64,000 bases of DNA from Ustilago trichophora (lineage: Eukaryota; Basidiomycota; Ustilaginomycetes; Ustilaginales; Ustilaginaceae). Below the pieces are notes generated by a model. That model worked only from the letters and a program-made list of their open reading frames with translations, did not search any database and was not told the DNA's origin. This document shows, piece after piece, positions 1 to 9,883 of this stretch. A program made the translations under genes and the position numbers. The stretch covers positions 653,130 to 717,129 of the forward strand of contig OOIN01000021.1 of NCBI GenBank assembly GCA_900323505.1. The letters run 5' to 3'. Position 1 is the first letter of the stretch. Every line of letters starts with the position of its first letter.

Positions 1-1095
1 GTCAAGGCCGGTGTCTCCAAGGTCGTCCCCGGCGTTCACGACCGTGTCCTCTCCGTCACCGGTACCCTGGTCGGTATCTCGGACGCTTTCGCCCTCATCG
101 CCAAGACCATCCTCGAAAACCCCCTCAACGCTCCCGTACAGGCTGACGGATCCCCCGCCGAGGCCACTGCTCAGTCCACCTCGGTCCGTCTCCTCATCTC
201 CCACAACCTCATGGGTACCGTCATCGGTCGCCAGGGTCTCAAGATCAAGCACATCCAGGACCTTTCGGGTGCCCGCATGGTCGCCTCCAAGGAGATGCTC
301 CCCCAGTCCACCGAGCGTGTCGTCGAGGTCCAGGGCTCCGTCGAAGCTATCCGTGTCGCTATCCACGAGATCGCAAAGTGCCTCGCCGAGGACTGGGACC
401 GATCCCAGAACGTTGTTCTCTACCAGCCCGGTCACGGTGAGGGTCCCGGTATCCTCGCCGCTGGTGGCATGGGTGGTCTCCAGCAGCAGGGCTCGCGTCG
501 CCAGGGCGGCCCCGCTTACCTTGCCGGTGCCATGGCCAACATGAACCTCAACTCTTCCAACAACAACAACAACAACAACAACAACAACGGTGCCTTCCAG
601 CAGCAGTCGCAGCAGTCGCAGCAGTCCAACCGTCGCGAGGGTGGAAACAACTCTCGCCGCACCGACCCCAACGCCGTCGTCACCCCCGGTGGAGGCCTCG
701 TCGCTGGTGCCACCGCCAACTCTGCCAACGCTGGCGAGCCCAACGCTTCCGCTCCCCCTCTCGTTGACGCTGCCAACCTTCGCACCCAGAACATCTCGAT
801 CCCCAGCGACATGGTCGGATGCATCATCGGCAAGGGTGGTTCCAAGATCACCGAGATCCGCCGATTGAGCGGCTCCAGGATCTCCATCGCCAAGGTCCCC
901 CACGACGAGACCGGTGAGAGGATGTTCACCATCCAGGGCACTCCCGAGGCCAACGAAAAGGCCCTCTTCTTGCTCTACAACCAGCTCGAGACCGAGAAGG
1001 AGCGTCGTCAGAAGCAGACCAACGCCGGCGCCGCCAACGGTGCCGCCGACGACGATACCCAGCCTGCTACCGCCGCCGCTGCCACCTCTGCCTGA
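1..1095 (+). CDS. Three-KH-domain RNA-binding protein (PCBP/HEK2/PBP2-like), 5' end missing
   Basis: The reading frame is open from base 1 with no start codon at the edge, so the gene begins outside the window; 364 residues are visible. They hold the end of a first KH domain (residues 1-45), a complete second KH domain (about 60-130, GRQG loop), a poly-Asn run (about 187-197) followed by Gln-rich sequence, and a third KH domain (about 262-328, GKGG loop). An Ala-rich tail ends at TGA. KH domains bind single-stranded C/U-rich RNA. The order KH-KH-low-complexity-KH is that of the poly(rC)-binding and yeast Hek2/Pbp2 families, which act in mRNA stability, localisation and telomere-linked control. 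The third base is C in most codons, suggesting high expression. The domain call is firm; the orthologue is not settled. Confidence 0.9.
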   Translation, partial: VKAGVSKVVPGVHDRVLSVTGTLVGISDAFALIAKTILENPLNAPVQADGSPAEATAQSTSVRLLISHNLMGTVIGRQGLKIKHIQDLSGARMVASKEMLPQSTERVVEVQGSVEAIRVAIHEIAKCLAEDWDRSQNVVLYQPGHGEGPGILAAGGMGGLQQQGSRRQGGPAYLAGAMANMNLNSSNNNNNNNNNNGAFQQQSQQSQQSNRREGGNNSRRTDPNAVVTPGGGLVAGATANSANAGEPNASAPPLVDAANLRTQNISIPSDMVGCIIGKGGSKITEIRRLSGSRISIAKVPHDETGERMFTIQGTPEANEKALFLLYNQLETEKERRQKQTNAGAANGAADDDTQPATAAAATSA

Positions 1096-1725
1096 GCGTC
1101 CTTTCATCCACTCACCACGATAGGATCCGGTCAACAATGTCGTTGCGCATATGACAGAGGTCGGATCCTGATCCCCCCCCCAAAAAATCTCTCTTCCGCA
1201 TATAACAAGGGATGATTGCCCTAAACAACTTTGTTCTTTCGTTTCTTGTTTCCCCCACGCTACCTTCTCCTTTCCTTTGGGCTTCAAGTGGTCGTTTGAG
1301 AAATCGCAATGAAACAGATCAAACTGCAACATCAACAGCAACAGCTACAGCAGCTGCTTTGCGTTCCTTTGCTTTGTTTCACCGCCGTGCAAACTATGTC
1401 TGTGCCTGGCTTCCAGTTCGATCAGGGTTCTCTGCGCTACATCTGTCGCTGTTTTTGTGAGCACGAACAAGAATGAACCAACAAGAGAAGGGGAGTAAGG
1501 TCAACAGAGTGGATTGTACAATGTCGAAGACGGGTTTGTCCACACCTTTAGCACCAATTGAATATCTGGCTGGGAATCGTCAATTCGGAACTCGGACATA
1601 GCGCACGCACTGAACCTCCAAAGTGGAGGCGTATACTGTACACCCCTTCTTACCCATACTTGGGCTCTTCTTTCCGCCTACCTCTCAACCTTACCTATCT
1701 TCCTCGTCGATCAATCTTTCCAAAG
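1096..1725. other. Intergenic: 3' UTR of the KH gene and promoter of the RCC1 gene
   Basis: Non-coding in appearance. It holds a run of nine C followed by A-rich sequence near 1177-1187, and CAA/CAG trinucleotide-rich sequence near 1325-1355. No RNA gene or convincing small ORF is seen. An open frame runs from 1558 into the next gene, but without an ATG before 1726. Confidence 0.6.
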
Positions 1726-3573
1726 ATGCGCTCAATACGACCGGGATCCTCACTCCCGACCTTTCTTGCACAGCATCCCATACGAAAACGAACGATAAAC
1801 ACCACCCGCGTCCTCCCGCATCAACACATCCTCTACCTCGGCAATGTTCTGGGCTATACATCCGTCGACCGGCTCTCCAAGCTCCCGCGTGCCTGGCTCG
1901 ACAGTGTCGGTGTATCGACCGATGTAGATCACGGATTGCGATGGACAGGTGCTTCGGGTGGTCCTGGTCATGCTTTGTTAAGCTATACGCTGCTAGATGC
2001 GCCATTGGATCCCAGTTGGAGGATGCCCCGTGTATCCAGCGAGGAAGTCGCTACAACCTCGTCTTCAGGTCAAAATGCCGCAAGAGAGGGTGAAATTGGG
2101 CGAAAAGAGGAGGGAGCGGAGGAGGAGCAGGCGACGGTGTTGGAAGATCAAGCCGGGAAAAGGGCCACAAGTGCACAGCCGAGTAAAGTTTTCGCTCTGG
2201 GGAGGAATACACATGCACAGCTGGGGTTGGGGTTTTCGTCACAAGAAGCAACGAGGGGGATGGTCACCGGTGTGATGGAGGGCAAAGGTGGAGTACAAAT
2301 CATCAGCGCTGGAAACGGATTCAGTCATGTCGTCACTTCCACCCCTGCCTCCCCCTTCGAAAGCGAGGCAGAGCAAAGTAAAGTCTACGGCTTCGGAAAT
2401 GATACTTTGGGTCAACTCGGCGCTTCTCCCTCCAACATCACCGCAGAGAGTGCTAGTGAAGATCCTTATGATGTCTCGACAAGGCAGTGTGGGTCGGATG
2501 CTCCGCAGCTGCGACTCCTTCCATTACCGAAAAGGATCTCAATCCAGCCACAAGGAGATGAATTCGACAGCGAAGCCGGGTGGAAAGTCGTCTCGATATC
2601 GTCTGGTCTCGACCATTCTTTGATGCTTCTCGAACGCACTGTCAACAGCTATCGCATACAGCAGGTCGTATCCACGGGTCTCAACACGGATGGTCAACTT
2701 GGCCTCACGCCTCCTTCCAAAGCCGATGCGGTACCGATGCTTCCACTCCTCTCGCGCACGTTTCAGCCCGTACCCGGGCTTCCCGATATCCCCATGGCGG
2801 AAGGTGTCACTTCAGCAGGATTGGCAGGCGTCATCTGTGGAGCGGATACATCTTACGCCTTGACTACAGAGGGGGATCTTTGGGTATGGGGAAACTCGGA
2901 GTACGGACAGAGTTTTGCCGGGATACACGATCGAATCGCCTCGCCTGTGTTTGTGACCAATCCTCTACCCGATGCTTACACATCCAACCGCATCTCGTTT
3001 GACCCTCGCTCTCCACCTCGTATCCACAAGCTGGTTGCGGGAGGAAGCTTTGCTGCGATCCTCGACACCTCGGGTCGTGTATGGGTGGTTGGATACGGTC
3101 CGCGTGGAGGCTCCGATCCAACGCCTCTAGCTTCTCCTGAAGAATGGGCGCAATTGTCGCTAGTCTCAGGCTTCCCCCCAAACCCAGACACGGTGGTAGA
3201 AAACCTCTTTTGCGGTTTAGAATATCTCGTCGCAGTAACCCGATCCGCAAAGGAGAACAACAAGGTGCAGGTGTGGATATGGGGTATCTCCCCACGAAGT
3301 ATCTCCACCTTGCCTGTCCCCAACCCAACCCAGGTCCCTTTTACCTTGCCAAAGACTCCCAGGCAAAAATGGCTCGACGAAAATCCTCGACTCAAAGAGG
3401 ACCTCGTACACAAAAACGAGGTTGAAGAGGAAAAAGAGCCAAAAGTCAGCGTCACAGCGGCGGCCTGCACAAGAGATCACCTATTGGTGGTTATAGACGA
3501 TGGAATGGGTAAAGATGTTTGGGCTGAATGCGTTGCTCCGCCCAAGGGCAAGGGGACAGATGTCACTATTTAG
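1726..3573 (+). CDS. RCC1-repeat protein, probably mitochondrial (RCC1L/FMP25-like)
   Basis: A 615-residue protein built of RCC1 beta-propeller repeats. Recognisable blade motifs are ALGRNTHAQLGLG, YGFGNDTLGQLG, STGLNTDGQLGL and WVWGNSEYGQS, each followed by a G-x-x-H/Y-x-x-x-L-type segment. The frame is open from 1558, but the first ATG is at 1726. The N-terminus from there (MRSIRPGSSLPTF, then RKR) is basic and free of acidic residues for about 30 residues, as in a mitochondrial presequence. Mitochondrial RCC1-like proteins (human RCC1L, yeast Fmp25) act in mitoribosome or respiratory-complex assembly, and the absence of a chromatin-type basic tail argues against Ran-GEF RCC1 itself. The family is firm; the mitochondrial role is inferred from the N-terminus. 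Confidence 0.8.
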   Translation: MRSIRPGSSLPTFLAQHPIRKRTINTTRVLPHQHILYLGNVLGYTSVDRLSKLPRAWLDSVGVSTDVDHGLRWTGASGGPGHALLSYTLLDAPLDPSWRMPRVSSEEVATTSSSGQNAAREGEIGRKEEGAEEEQATVLEDQAGKRATSAQPSKVFALGRNTHAQLGLGFSSQEATRGMVTGVMEGKGGVQIISAGNGFSHVVTSTPASPFESEAEQSKVYGFGNDTLGQLGASPSNITAESASEDPYDVSTRQCGSDAPQLRLLPLPKRISIQPQGDEFDSEAGWKVVSISSGLDHSLMLLERTVNSYRIQQVVSTGLNTDGQLGLTPPSKADAVPMLPLLSRTFQPVPGLPDIPMAEGVTSAGLAGVICGADTSYALTTEGDLWVWGNSEYGQSFAGIHDRIASPVFVTNPLPDAYTSNRISFDPRSPPRIHKLVAGGSFAAILDTSGRVWVVGYGPRGGSDPTPLASPEEWAQLSLVSGFPPNPDTVVENLFCGLEYLVAVTRSAKENNKVQVWIWGISPRSISTLPVPNPTQVPFTLPKTPRQKWLDENPRLKEDLVHKNEVEEEKEPKVSVTAAACTRDHLLVVIDDGMGKDVWAECVAPPKGKGTDVTI

Positions 3574-3796
3574 ATGCAGCTTTTCGTTCGTATCATTCAT
3601 TCGTGTGGTTGTGCGATTTGATCTCTACACTAACTACAGGAGCTCTGTTTTTCTTGTTATCTTTTTCTTTGGTGCGAATGCTCGAAGAGGTTCGAATCTG
3701 AAAAAAAAAAAAAAAATGAAACTTGTGTCGTAGGATCAGGAAGCGAGGACGAGTGTTTGATAGCTTCTTAATGAGATGTCGTGCCGTCTGGATTCA

Positions 3797-6700
3797 CTAA
3801 GACCTCTCGCTGTCGGACGATCCAATCCAATAAGGTTCCGAATCTGCTCCTGAGCCCATGTTGGTGCTTCTGACAACCACTTCTTTCCGCCACTCTGGTT
3901 CGGAAGCGGCAGGGGAACTGCAATCCGAAGCATGCGAGGTTGAACCCAGACTGGGATGGTGGTTATCACGCTTGTGAGGATGAATCTTGTCGTTTTGCTC
4001 GCTGCGGAACTGGCTGCTACCACGAGAAGGAGGGGAGGAGGAAGAGGAGATTTCGGTTCGCACTCGATACTGAGGGCGAGGAGTTGCGCCACCAGGGGCG
4101 CTTGGGCGTTTCTTTGAGAGGATCAAGCTGGACGTGGTGGTGGTTGAGGAGGGTGATGAGATGGGGAAGTTGGAAGTGCGAGGGGTGCGTGGAGATACTT
4201 TTGCGAGATCAACCATCGCCGTGGTCGTCCTTTTGCCTCGCTGAGGCGTTACCAATCCCGCACTCTGCTCATCAAACCCTCTCTGAATCTCCTCCTCGGT
4301 AGAACCTCGTACATCCTTCATCCACCCACCGTTAACAGCCTCAACCCTCTCCAGCAACTCGTACAGTTCCCTCTCCTCCTGAATCACCCCATTTAGCCCT
4401 TCGATTCTCCTCTCTAGATCTTGCATCCACTCACATCGTTCCCTCCTCGGCCGGTCCGCCTCGTGAAAATACCTCTCGTACAGTTGTTTCTCGCCAAACT
4501 GGGACCGGATCGTCGTCGACACAGTTGCCACGAGATGGGCATGCAGATCCTGAACCAGGCTGACTGGGATGCGTTGCGCTTCGCAAGCAACGAAGAGCGA
4601 GAAAAAGTTGTAGTCGGCTCGAAGCTCTGCCATCAGTTGGAGAGCGGTGTAGAGCCATGGTTTGGTGAGAGAGAGGAGCGGGTAGAGGAGGGCTAGTTGG
4701 GGCTTGAATGGTAGTTGAGCGATGGAACGTGTGGTACTGCCGGGTGAAGTGGATGTGGTTAGGGTAGCGGGCCGGATGACGGGGGTTGGGGTGGTGCGTC
4801 TGCGAGTTGGGGTAAGAGGAGGCGTATCAGTGGAAGGGCTGAGGGCGGCCTTTCCAGGTTCCAGAGGTGGAGGAGGAGGAGGAGGAGTCTTGCCCCCACT
4901 GCGTGAAGGTGAGGCTGCTGCTGAAGGAGATGCTGCCCCTCCTTGATTCCTCCTCCTCGCCGGAGTCTTATTAGCATCCTCAACCAAATCTGACGCACCC
5001 GATCTACCCCTTCCTCCCGAACTCTGCGCACCCAAAACAGAAATCGCACTCATCCTCGTCCCCCCTCCTTCACCCCCGGTATCGTTCACCATCACCATCC
5101 CATGCCTTCTCAATACTTCCACCGTCTTGATCAGATCCGCACCAAAACTCCGATCCCCCATCACCTCCATCCTCTCCTTCGCCATCAGATTCAACCTGAT
5201 CGCTGCGAAATTGTGCAGCTCTTCCTCCCTCCACCTGGCATACTCGCTTCCAGCACCCACCACCGCAGCGCCGCCGTGTGTGGCCTCATCTTCATCCGTA
5301 TCTCCACCTGCACCTCCATGACCCACAAGCGGATGCGAAAGCACTCGGTTGGCCAGCAATCGCATCTCGGTCGAAAGCCTAGCTGTCAGATACTCGCCAG
5401 CGAGGAAGAGAACGTCAGAGCAGAGTTGACCGTATTTCTCACGTACGTCGGGAGGGATCGAGCGCTGGATGAGGGAGGTAAGCCTGGTTCTGCAAAAGGT
5501 GGAATAGGTGCGGATGAAGGCGTGAAACGTGGTTTGCAGCTCGCGGTGGATTTGAGAGAGATGGGTGGAGAGAACGATGGACCGGTTGAGGGTCGGGTCG
5601 GAGCGGAGGAGGCCGATTAGGTCTGTGATTGTTGTTGGTTTCTTGGAGAGTGAGGATTGTCGGACAAGGAAGGTGGGGTGTGTTGTGCCGGTGGAAGTGA
5701 GGGGAGGTTGAGACATGTCGTTTGGGGCTTCGTGGATCTCTTCTCCAGCTGAATTGGGTCGAGACTGATGGTCATCGCTGTTGTCTCCAAAAGTGGTCTT
5801 CGTGACGCTCGGAATAGGAATGGTCCGGTCCAGAAAGTCAACAAACGACCACGCGCACGGTTTGTACACTGCTACCAATGCCCCGTCGGCCGCTTCGCTT
5901 GCGGTGAAGGGAAGAAAGATTGGAGCCAGAGAACTCAATTCCTGCTTGAGATGCGGAACAAGCTCTTTGCTCACCGCCACATCCGAGATGCTCAAACTCT
6001 TGATAATCGTGTCGAGTACCTTCAAAAGCTGCGTCAAAGTGTCAAAGTCGTTGACGCCTGCTTCAGGTCGTTGTGCAAATGTATCTGTTTCGAAGCTTGC
6101 AGAAACTTCTTTCAAAGGTTGCTGTTGGAAAGGCGGACGAAAGCTGCGACCGAAATTGCTGTCGAATGAGTCTGATCCCGCTTTGTCCTCAGCGACAGCG
6201 ACCATGTACTCGGCGGTGAGATCATCCGACAGCTTGGTACAGGCGGCGATGGTGTTCGGAAGAGCTGCACGGATTTGTTCAAGCAGAAGCTCGCTGAGGT
6301 GTTGATAAAGGCTGTCCAAGCCGCAACGAGTCTGCACAAAATCCTGGTTACCATCTTGACCGACCGCACCTAACATCGCTGCAGTTTTGCGCCAGGGAGT
6401 GGAAACATCGTTTGCATTTTCCTGATGGAAGAAACGATCCTCGATCTCGGAGATGCTCTGCAGAGTCTCGTTTTGAGCAGGGCAGCGAACGACGTGCCAG
6501 CCGTGCTTTAGGTAATGATCCCCCTTCGATCCTGTACCGTCGTCAAAGTGCGGAGGAGAAGACTGGTTGATGAGCTTTGCCCACTGACGTTCTGCTCCTA
6601 CGGGGAGGCGATCGGGCATGGTCAAGACCCCGACGGTGCGACTGCCTGTGGGATCGAAGCGTTTGACAAGCGTAAGAGCGTTCTGATGGCGAATGTCCAT

Positions 6701-7636
6701 AGCAAAAGAGGCGACAAGGACGATGATGACGTTGTCTTGAGAGATGTCGCGGATGATCATATTCTTGATGGCGTTGATTTCGGTGGAAGTGCCTTGAGAG
6801 ATGAGTCCGGGCAGATCGGTGAAGCGCAAAGGCTCGGCGCCGGGTGCGCGGATGGAGAGCGAGAGTCGGGCGCCGGTAGTGAAGAATGTGGGAAGAAGGG
6901 AGTTGGGGCCATCTTCCGCGTCGTCGAGCTCGTCTGCCGTCATGGTCTGGTAGGCAGAGTTGTTGATGATGGGCAAGGAGGTGGCCGAAATGCTGGAGGG
7001 CTTGGAGGCAGCTGGAAGATTGGCCAAGTCGCGAACGGCGAGGGTGGCTCGACGAAGTCGGTCTGCGACGAGGAAAGGGTCAGTGAGAGCGTCACCAAAC
7101 TGAACAACGCCACCAGTCATGACACGTTTAGAAGGCGGCGATCCTGTCCTGGACGGAGGTAAGACGAGCGAGACGCTAGCAGACCAGACATTACCTTCGG
7201 CTGCCGTTTCATCGGTTGAAGTGATGACGATGTCAAGGGGTCCCCTCGTACAGGTGCCCTGGGAGCGAGGCAGAGAGACGCCAGCCAGACACTCGACGAG
7301 CGAGCTCTTACCCGTGCTCTGTCCACCGACCAACACCAATCTTGGGATAGTGACAGCTCCTACTCCTCCAACACGCTTTCCTCCTCCATCTCCATCTCCA
7401 TACACTGCTGCAGCAGCAGCTGCTGCCTCTGTGTTCGCGGCGACGTTCGAACGATGATTCTGGCCTTCAGCAGTCGTGGAGCCGAAGTGACTGGGGCTCT
7501 GTGTCGAAGGCGTCGGAAGCGGAGTCGTGAAAGCGTCGACTTGTTGACACAGTATTCCAAGCCGGCGGACGATGGCACCATAATCGGCACCTGCTGGGCC
7601 GACACCAGCTCGTTGGATCGGTTTAGTTGAGTCCAT
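3797..7636 (-). CDS. Large dynamin-family GTPase (Mx/dynamin-like, fungal expanded type)
   Basis: A 1279-residue protein starting MDSTKPIQ, with a dynamin-type G domain. G1 is GGQSTGKSS (residues 104-112), the switch-I region is SQGTCTRGPL, and G3 is DLPG (274-277). The G4 position reads TMPD (339-342), where dynamins normally have TKxD. Alpha-helical stalk-like sequence follows from about 420 to 870. Next comes a long low-complexity Pro/Ser/Thr insert (about 880-970), a GED-like helical segment (about 1000-1110) and a Ser-rich tail. There is no PH domain or transmembrane segment. Dynamin-family proteins polymerise on and remodel membranes. Typical DRPs have 650-900 residues, so this one is enlarged by disordered regions. 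The convergent RCC1 gene ends about 220 bases away, across an A-rich tract near 3701-3716. Confidence 0.88.
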   Translation of the reverse strand: MDSTKPIQRAGVGPAGADYGAIVRRLGILCQQVDAFTTPLPTPSTQSPSHFGSTTAEGQNHRSNVAANTEAAAAAAAVYGDGDGGGKRVGGVGAVTIPRLVLVGGQSTGKSSLVECLAGVSLPRSQGTCTRGPLDIVITSTDETAAEGNVWSASVSLVLPPSRTGSPPSKRVMTGGVVQFGDALTDPFLVADRLRRATLAVRDLANLPAASKPSSISATSLPIINNSAYQTMTADELDDAEDGPNSLLPTFFTTGARLSLSIRAPGAEPLRFTDLPGLISQGTSTEINAIKNMIIRDISQDNVIIVLVASFAMDIRHQNALTLVKRFDPTGSRTVGVLTMPDRLPVGAERQWAKLINQSSPPHFDDGTGSKGDHYLKHGWHVVRCPAQNETLQSISEIEDRFFHQENANDVSTPWRKTAAMLGAVGQDGNQDFVQTRCGLDSLYQHLSELLLEQIRAALPNTIAACTKLSDDLTAEYMVAVAEDKAGSDSFDSNFGRSFRPPFQQQPLKEVSASFETDTFAQRPEAGVNDFDTLTQLLKVLDTIIKSLSISDVAVSKELVPHLKQELSSLAPIFLPFTASEAADGALVAVYKPCAWSFVDFLDRTIPIPSVTKTTFGDNSDDHQSRPNSAGEEIHEAPNDMSQPPLTSTGTTHPTFLVRQSSLSKKPTTITDLIGLLRSDPTLNRSIVLSTHLSQIHRELQTTFHAFIRTYSTFCRTRLTSLIQRSIPPDVREKYGQLCSDVLFLAGEYLTARLSTEMRLLANRVLSHPLVGHGGAGGDTDEDEATHGGAAVVGAGSEYARWREEELHNFAAIRLNLMAKERMEVMGDRSFGADLIKTVEVLRRHGMVMVNDTGGEGGGTRMSAISVLGAQSSGGRGRSGASDLVEDANKTPARRRNQGGAASPSAAASPSRSGGKTPPPPPPPLEPGKAALSPSTDTPPLTPTRRRTTPTPVIRPATLTTSTSPGSTTRSIAQLPFKPQLALLYPLLSLTKPWLYTALQLMAELRADYNFFSLFVACEAQRIPVSLVQDLHAHLVATVSTTIRSQFGEKQLYERYFHEADRPRRERCEWMQDLERRIEGLNGVIQEERELYELLERVEAVNGGWMKDVRGSTEEEIQRGFDEQSAGLVTPQRGKRTTTAMVDLAKVSPRTPRTSNFPISSPSSTTTTSSLILSKKRPSAPGGATPRPQYRVRTEISSSSSPPSRGSSQFRSEQNDKIHPHKRDNHHPSLGSTSHASDCSSPAASEPEWRKEVVVRSTNMGSGADSEPYWIGSSDSERS

Positions 7637-8467
7637 CGTGTCATTGGACGACGAGGTGATGCCGAGTCGGTACTTTTGAAAACCGGAGGCAATGCTCGAT
7701 GTGGAGTGTCAGCAAAGATTGCTTTCAAGTCGGACAGCTGTGATGAGGAGACGACTTACAATGCGCGAAGAGAGAGTCTGAGGCCTGCCGGGCAATCACT
7801 GTGTCGCTGTTCGTAGCTGGGAAGCTTGGCGTAAGCCAAGAGCAGGGTTCTTGATGGCGAAAGAAAAGAAATGGATTTGCTGGATGTAGATGGAGCGGAA
7901 AGTAGTTGAGGGTGAGGGAGGCTAAGCGTAGTCGAGTGGTCGAAGAAGAAAAGGAAGTGTTGGTGAAAGGCAGAGAAGGGTGATGAGGGGGAGGAAGGAG
8001 TCCAAGTTAAGAGGTCGTAGAGCGTCACTGAAGGGATCATCCTTTCTTTCTGGCTCAGCAGCGTGAAAGCATTGGAAGATCCCTTCTGTGTTGTGTCCTC
8101 CGCACAAAGATAGCAATCCCATCGCAAAGCGTTCGGTATCCAGAAAGCAATACGGTTCACAAATGAGGGTGATGATAGCTTCCGCGCACAAGCGGGTTGT
8201 GTAAACTTTCACTCCGCTCAATCGATGAAAGCCAACAACAAACGTTCCGCAAATGCAACGCGCTCCGTTGGTTCAAGTAGACAGCGTCCAAAAAGCCTTT
8301 GAGCGTGATTAGGGTCCGTGACACAGACATAAGTGGAACAGAGGGTGAGTAAAAATACATTCAGGCAACGAATCGAGCTTGTGACAATCGCAACTTTACG
8401 TTGCGGGTTAGCGAGCGGATGTGTCGGGAGCCTCGTCCACCACCGAAGAGAAGGATGTGGGAGGCTG
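7637..8467. other. Intergenic: promoter and 5' UTR of the dynamin-like gene
   Basis: This lies upstream of the minus-strand dynamin-like gene and downstream of the next minus-strand gene. On the minus strand a GTAAGT near 7755-7760 could be the donor of a short 5' UTR intron. Open frames here (for example 7756-8160 minus) have no domain-like sequence and look like leader DNA. Confidence 0.45.
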
Positions 8468-9883
8468 TCATGTTGTCTGTTGACTTTGTTCGGGCTGCAG
8501 TGGAACGGATGGCGACCGTACCACGCTGACACGCTGATCCACTTGCTGGTTGACTTGTTCGACATTGTGCCACCAGGAACGCGTCACTCTCCGGATTCCC
8601 TCCTGCGCTTGAGCGATTGCTTGACTCGCCGCTTCCCCTCCTTGCACTCTGGCAGCTTGGATGATTCTCTCTGCTTCCTCTGGTCCTATCTCTGGTCTCG
8701 TACTGCTGTGACTGCTCCTCGACTCTCTTGACGTCTGCAGCAGTTCATCATCTTGGAGCACCACCGTCCGTGTGACATCGGTGAGCTCCGAGACATGTAA
8801 GAGGCTCTGAAGGCTCTGTTGCGTCGCTTCGAGGTGGAGCATGCTCTGTTCGAAGCCGCCGAGTACTTGCGGTGCGGGAGAGACGTAGGTAATGAGGACG
8901 AGTGAGAGGTACACGATTTGACGGAGGATGTGCAGGTTGGTGTGCCAGTGGTTGAGTCGGGAGAAGTCGGCGGTAACTTGGCCGAATTCAAACATGACAA
9001 GCAGCTCGACGACTAGCAAGCCGAGCAGCACAGTGAGTGATGGCGCACGCCAGCCGCTTCGATCTGCCTCATATGGCTTGCTTGCTGGTAGACCTTGGGC
9101 TGGTGGCGATTGAGAGAACGAGGATGAGAGTCCGAACAGAGAGCCAGCTTGGCGAATGGCTACAGCCACCGAATCGTGCGGATGAGTGGTTAGGAGGCCC
9201 AAAGCCAAGATGCGCCAAGCATACGTGCCAAGGAGGAAGGGAACTGCGTACCAAAAGTAGTCGCCGGCGGTGTTGCAAAAGGTGCAGTCCAACAATGGTG
9301 CGGGACCCAGTAGCAGATACATGCGTCGACCTTCGTAGCTCGATAGTCTGGCGATGAGCGCTTGCAGCTGCGCTTGGTTTGCGTGAGTCAAGAGTCCGAT
9401 GGGCAAGAGTGAAGGTGCATCGTTGATCAAGTTGCGCAAAGTGGTGGTCGGTATTGTGATGGGAGCCTTGTAAGCTAGAAAGAGGTCAGGCTTGTATCCT
9501 CCACGGAAGGCTTCGATGTGGATAGGAGCATTCTCGACACCGTCAGTCGATCTGTCTACACTTGGAGCAGTGTAGAGAGTGTATATTGACTTGCGTAAGC
9601 CTTCGATGGCAGCGGCTGGGATGAAGAGGTCGAACCCGTACTGGACCGGAATAAGGTTGCGAAGACTGATGAGGACGAGGAGCAGCGTCGCAATCGAGAC
9701 AGTGGTGGAGAAGGGCGTCGCAAACGGTGTCAAACGTGTCTGAGATAGAAGTTTGGGTGGTGGTGGCTGCGAAGGATCGCCTTGACGAGGTGCGCGGACG
9801 GTGGAAACGAGTCGTCCTGCTTGACGAAGGATGGGCGGCACGATGACCATGCCGAGCACCAGATACGTGGTCAGATCCGTCAT
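8468..9883 (-). CDS. Conserved-looking multi-span membrane protein, function unknown
   Basis: A 471-residue protein with ATG at 9883. About five hydrophobic segments are visible: residues about 5-17, 57-77, 210-235, 285-303 and 323-340. A luminal or soluble region of about 130 residues lies between the second and third. The segment DCTFCNTAGDYFWYAVP just before the third span has two close cysteines and looks like a conserved signature. The C-terminal 110 residues are polar, with a helical stretch (GPEEAERIIQAARVQGG) and a Gln-rich end, probably cytosolic. No enzyme motif was recognised. It reads away from the 10849 gene across a shared 965-base promoter region. The coding call is good; the function is unknown. 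Confidence 0.75.
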   Translation of the reverse strand: MTDLTTYLVLGMVIVPPILRQAGRLVSTVRAPRQGDPSQPPPPKLLSQTRLTPFATPFSTTVSIATLLLVLISLRNLIPVQYGFDLFIPAAAIEGLRKSIYTLYTAPSVDRSTDGVENAPIHIEAFRGGYKPDLFLAYKAPITIPTTTLRNLINDAPSLLPIGLLTHANQAQLQALIARLSSYEGRRMYLLLGPAPLLDCTFCNTAGDYFWYAVPFLLGTYAWRILALGLLTTHPHDSVAVAIRQAGSLFGLSSSFSQSPPAQGLPASKPYEADRSGWRAPSLTVLLGLLVVELLVMFEFGQVTADFSRLNHWHTNLHILRQIVYLSLVLITYVSPAPQVLGGFEQSMLHLEATQQSLQSLLHVSELTDVTRTVVLQDDELLQTSRESRSSHSSTRPEIGPEEAERIIQAARVQGGEAASQAIAQAQEGIRRVTRSWWHNVEQVNQQVDQRVSVVRSPSVPLQPEQSQQTT

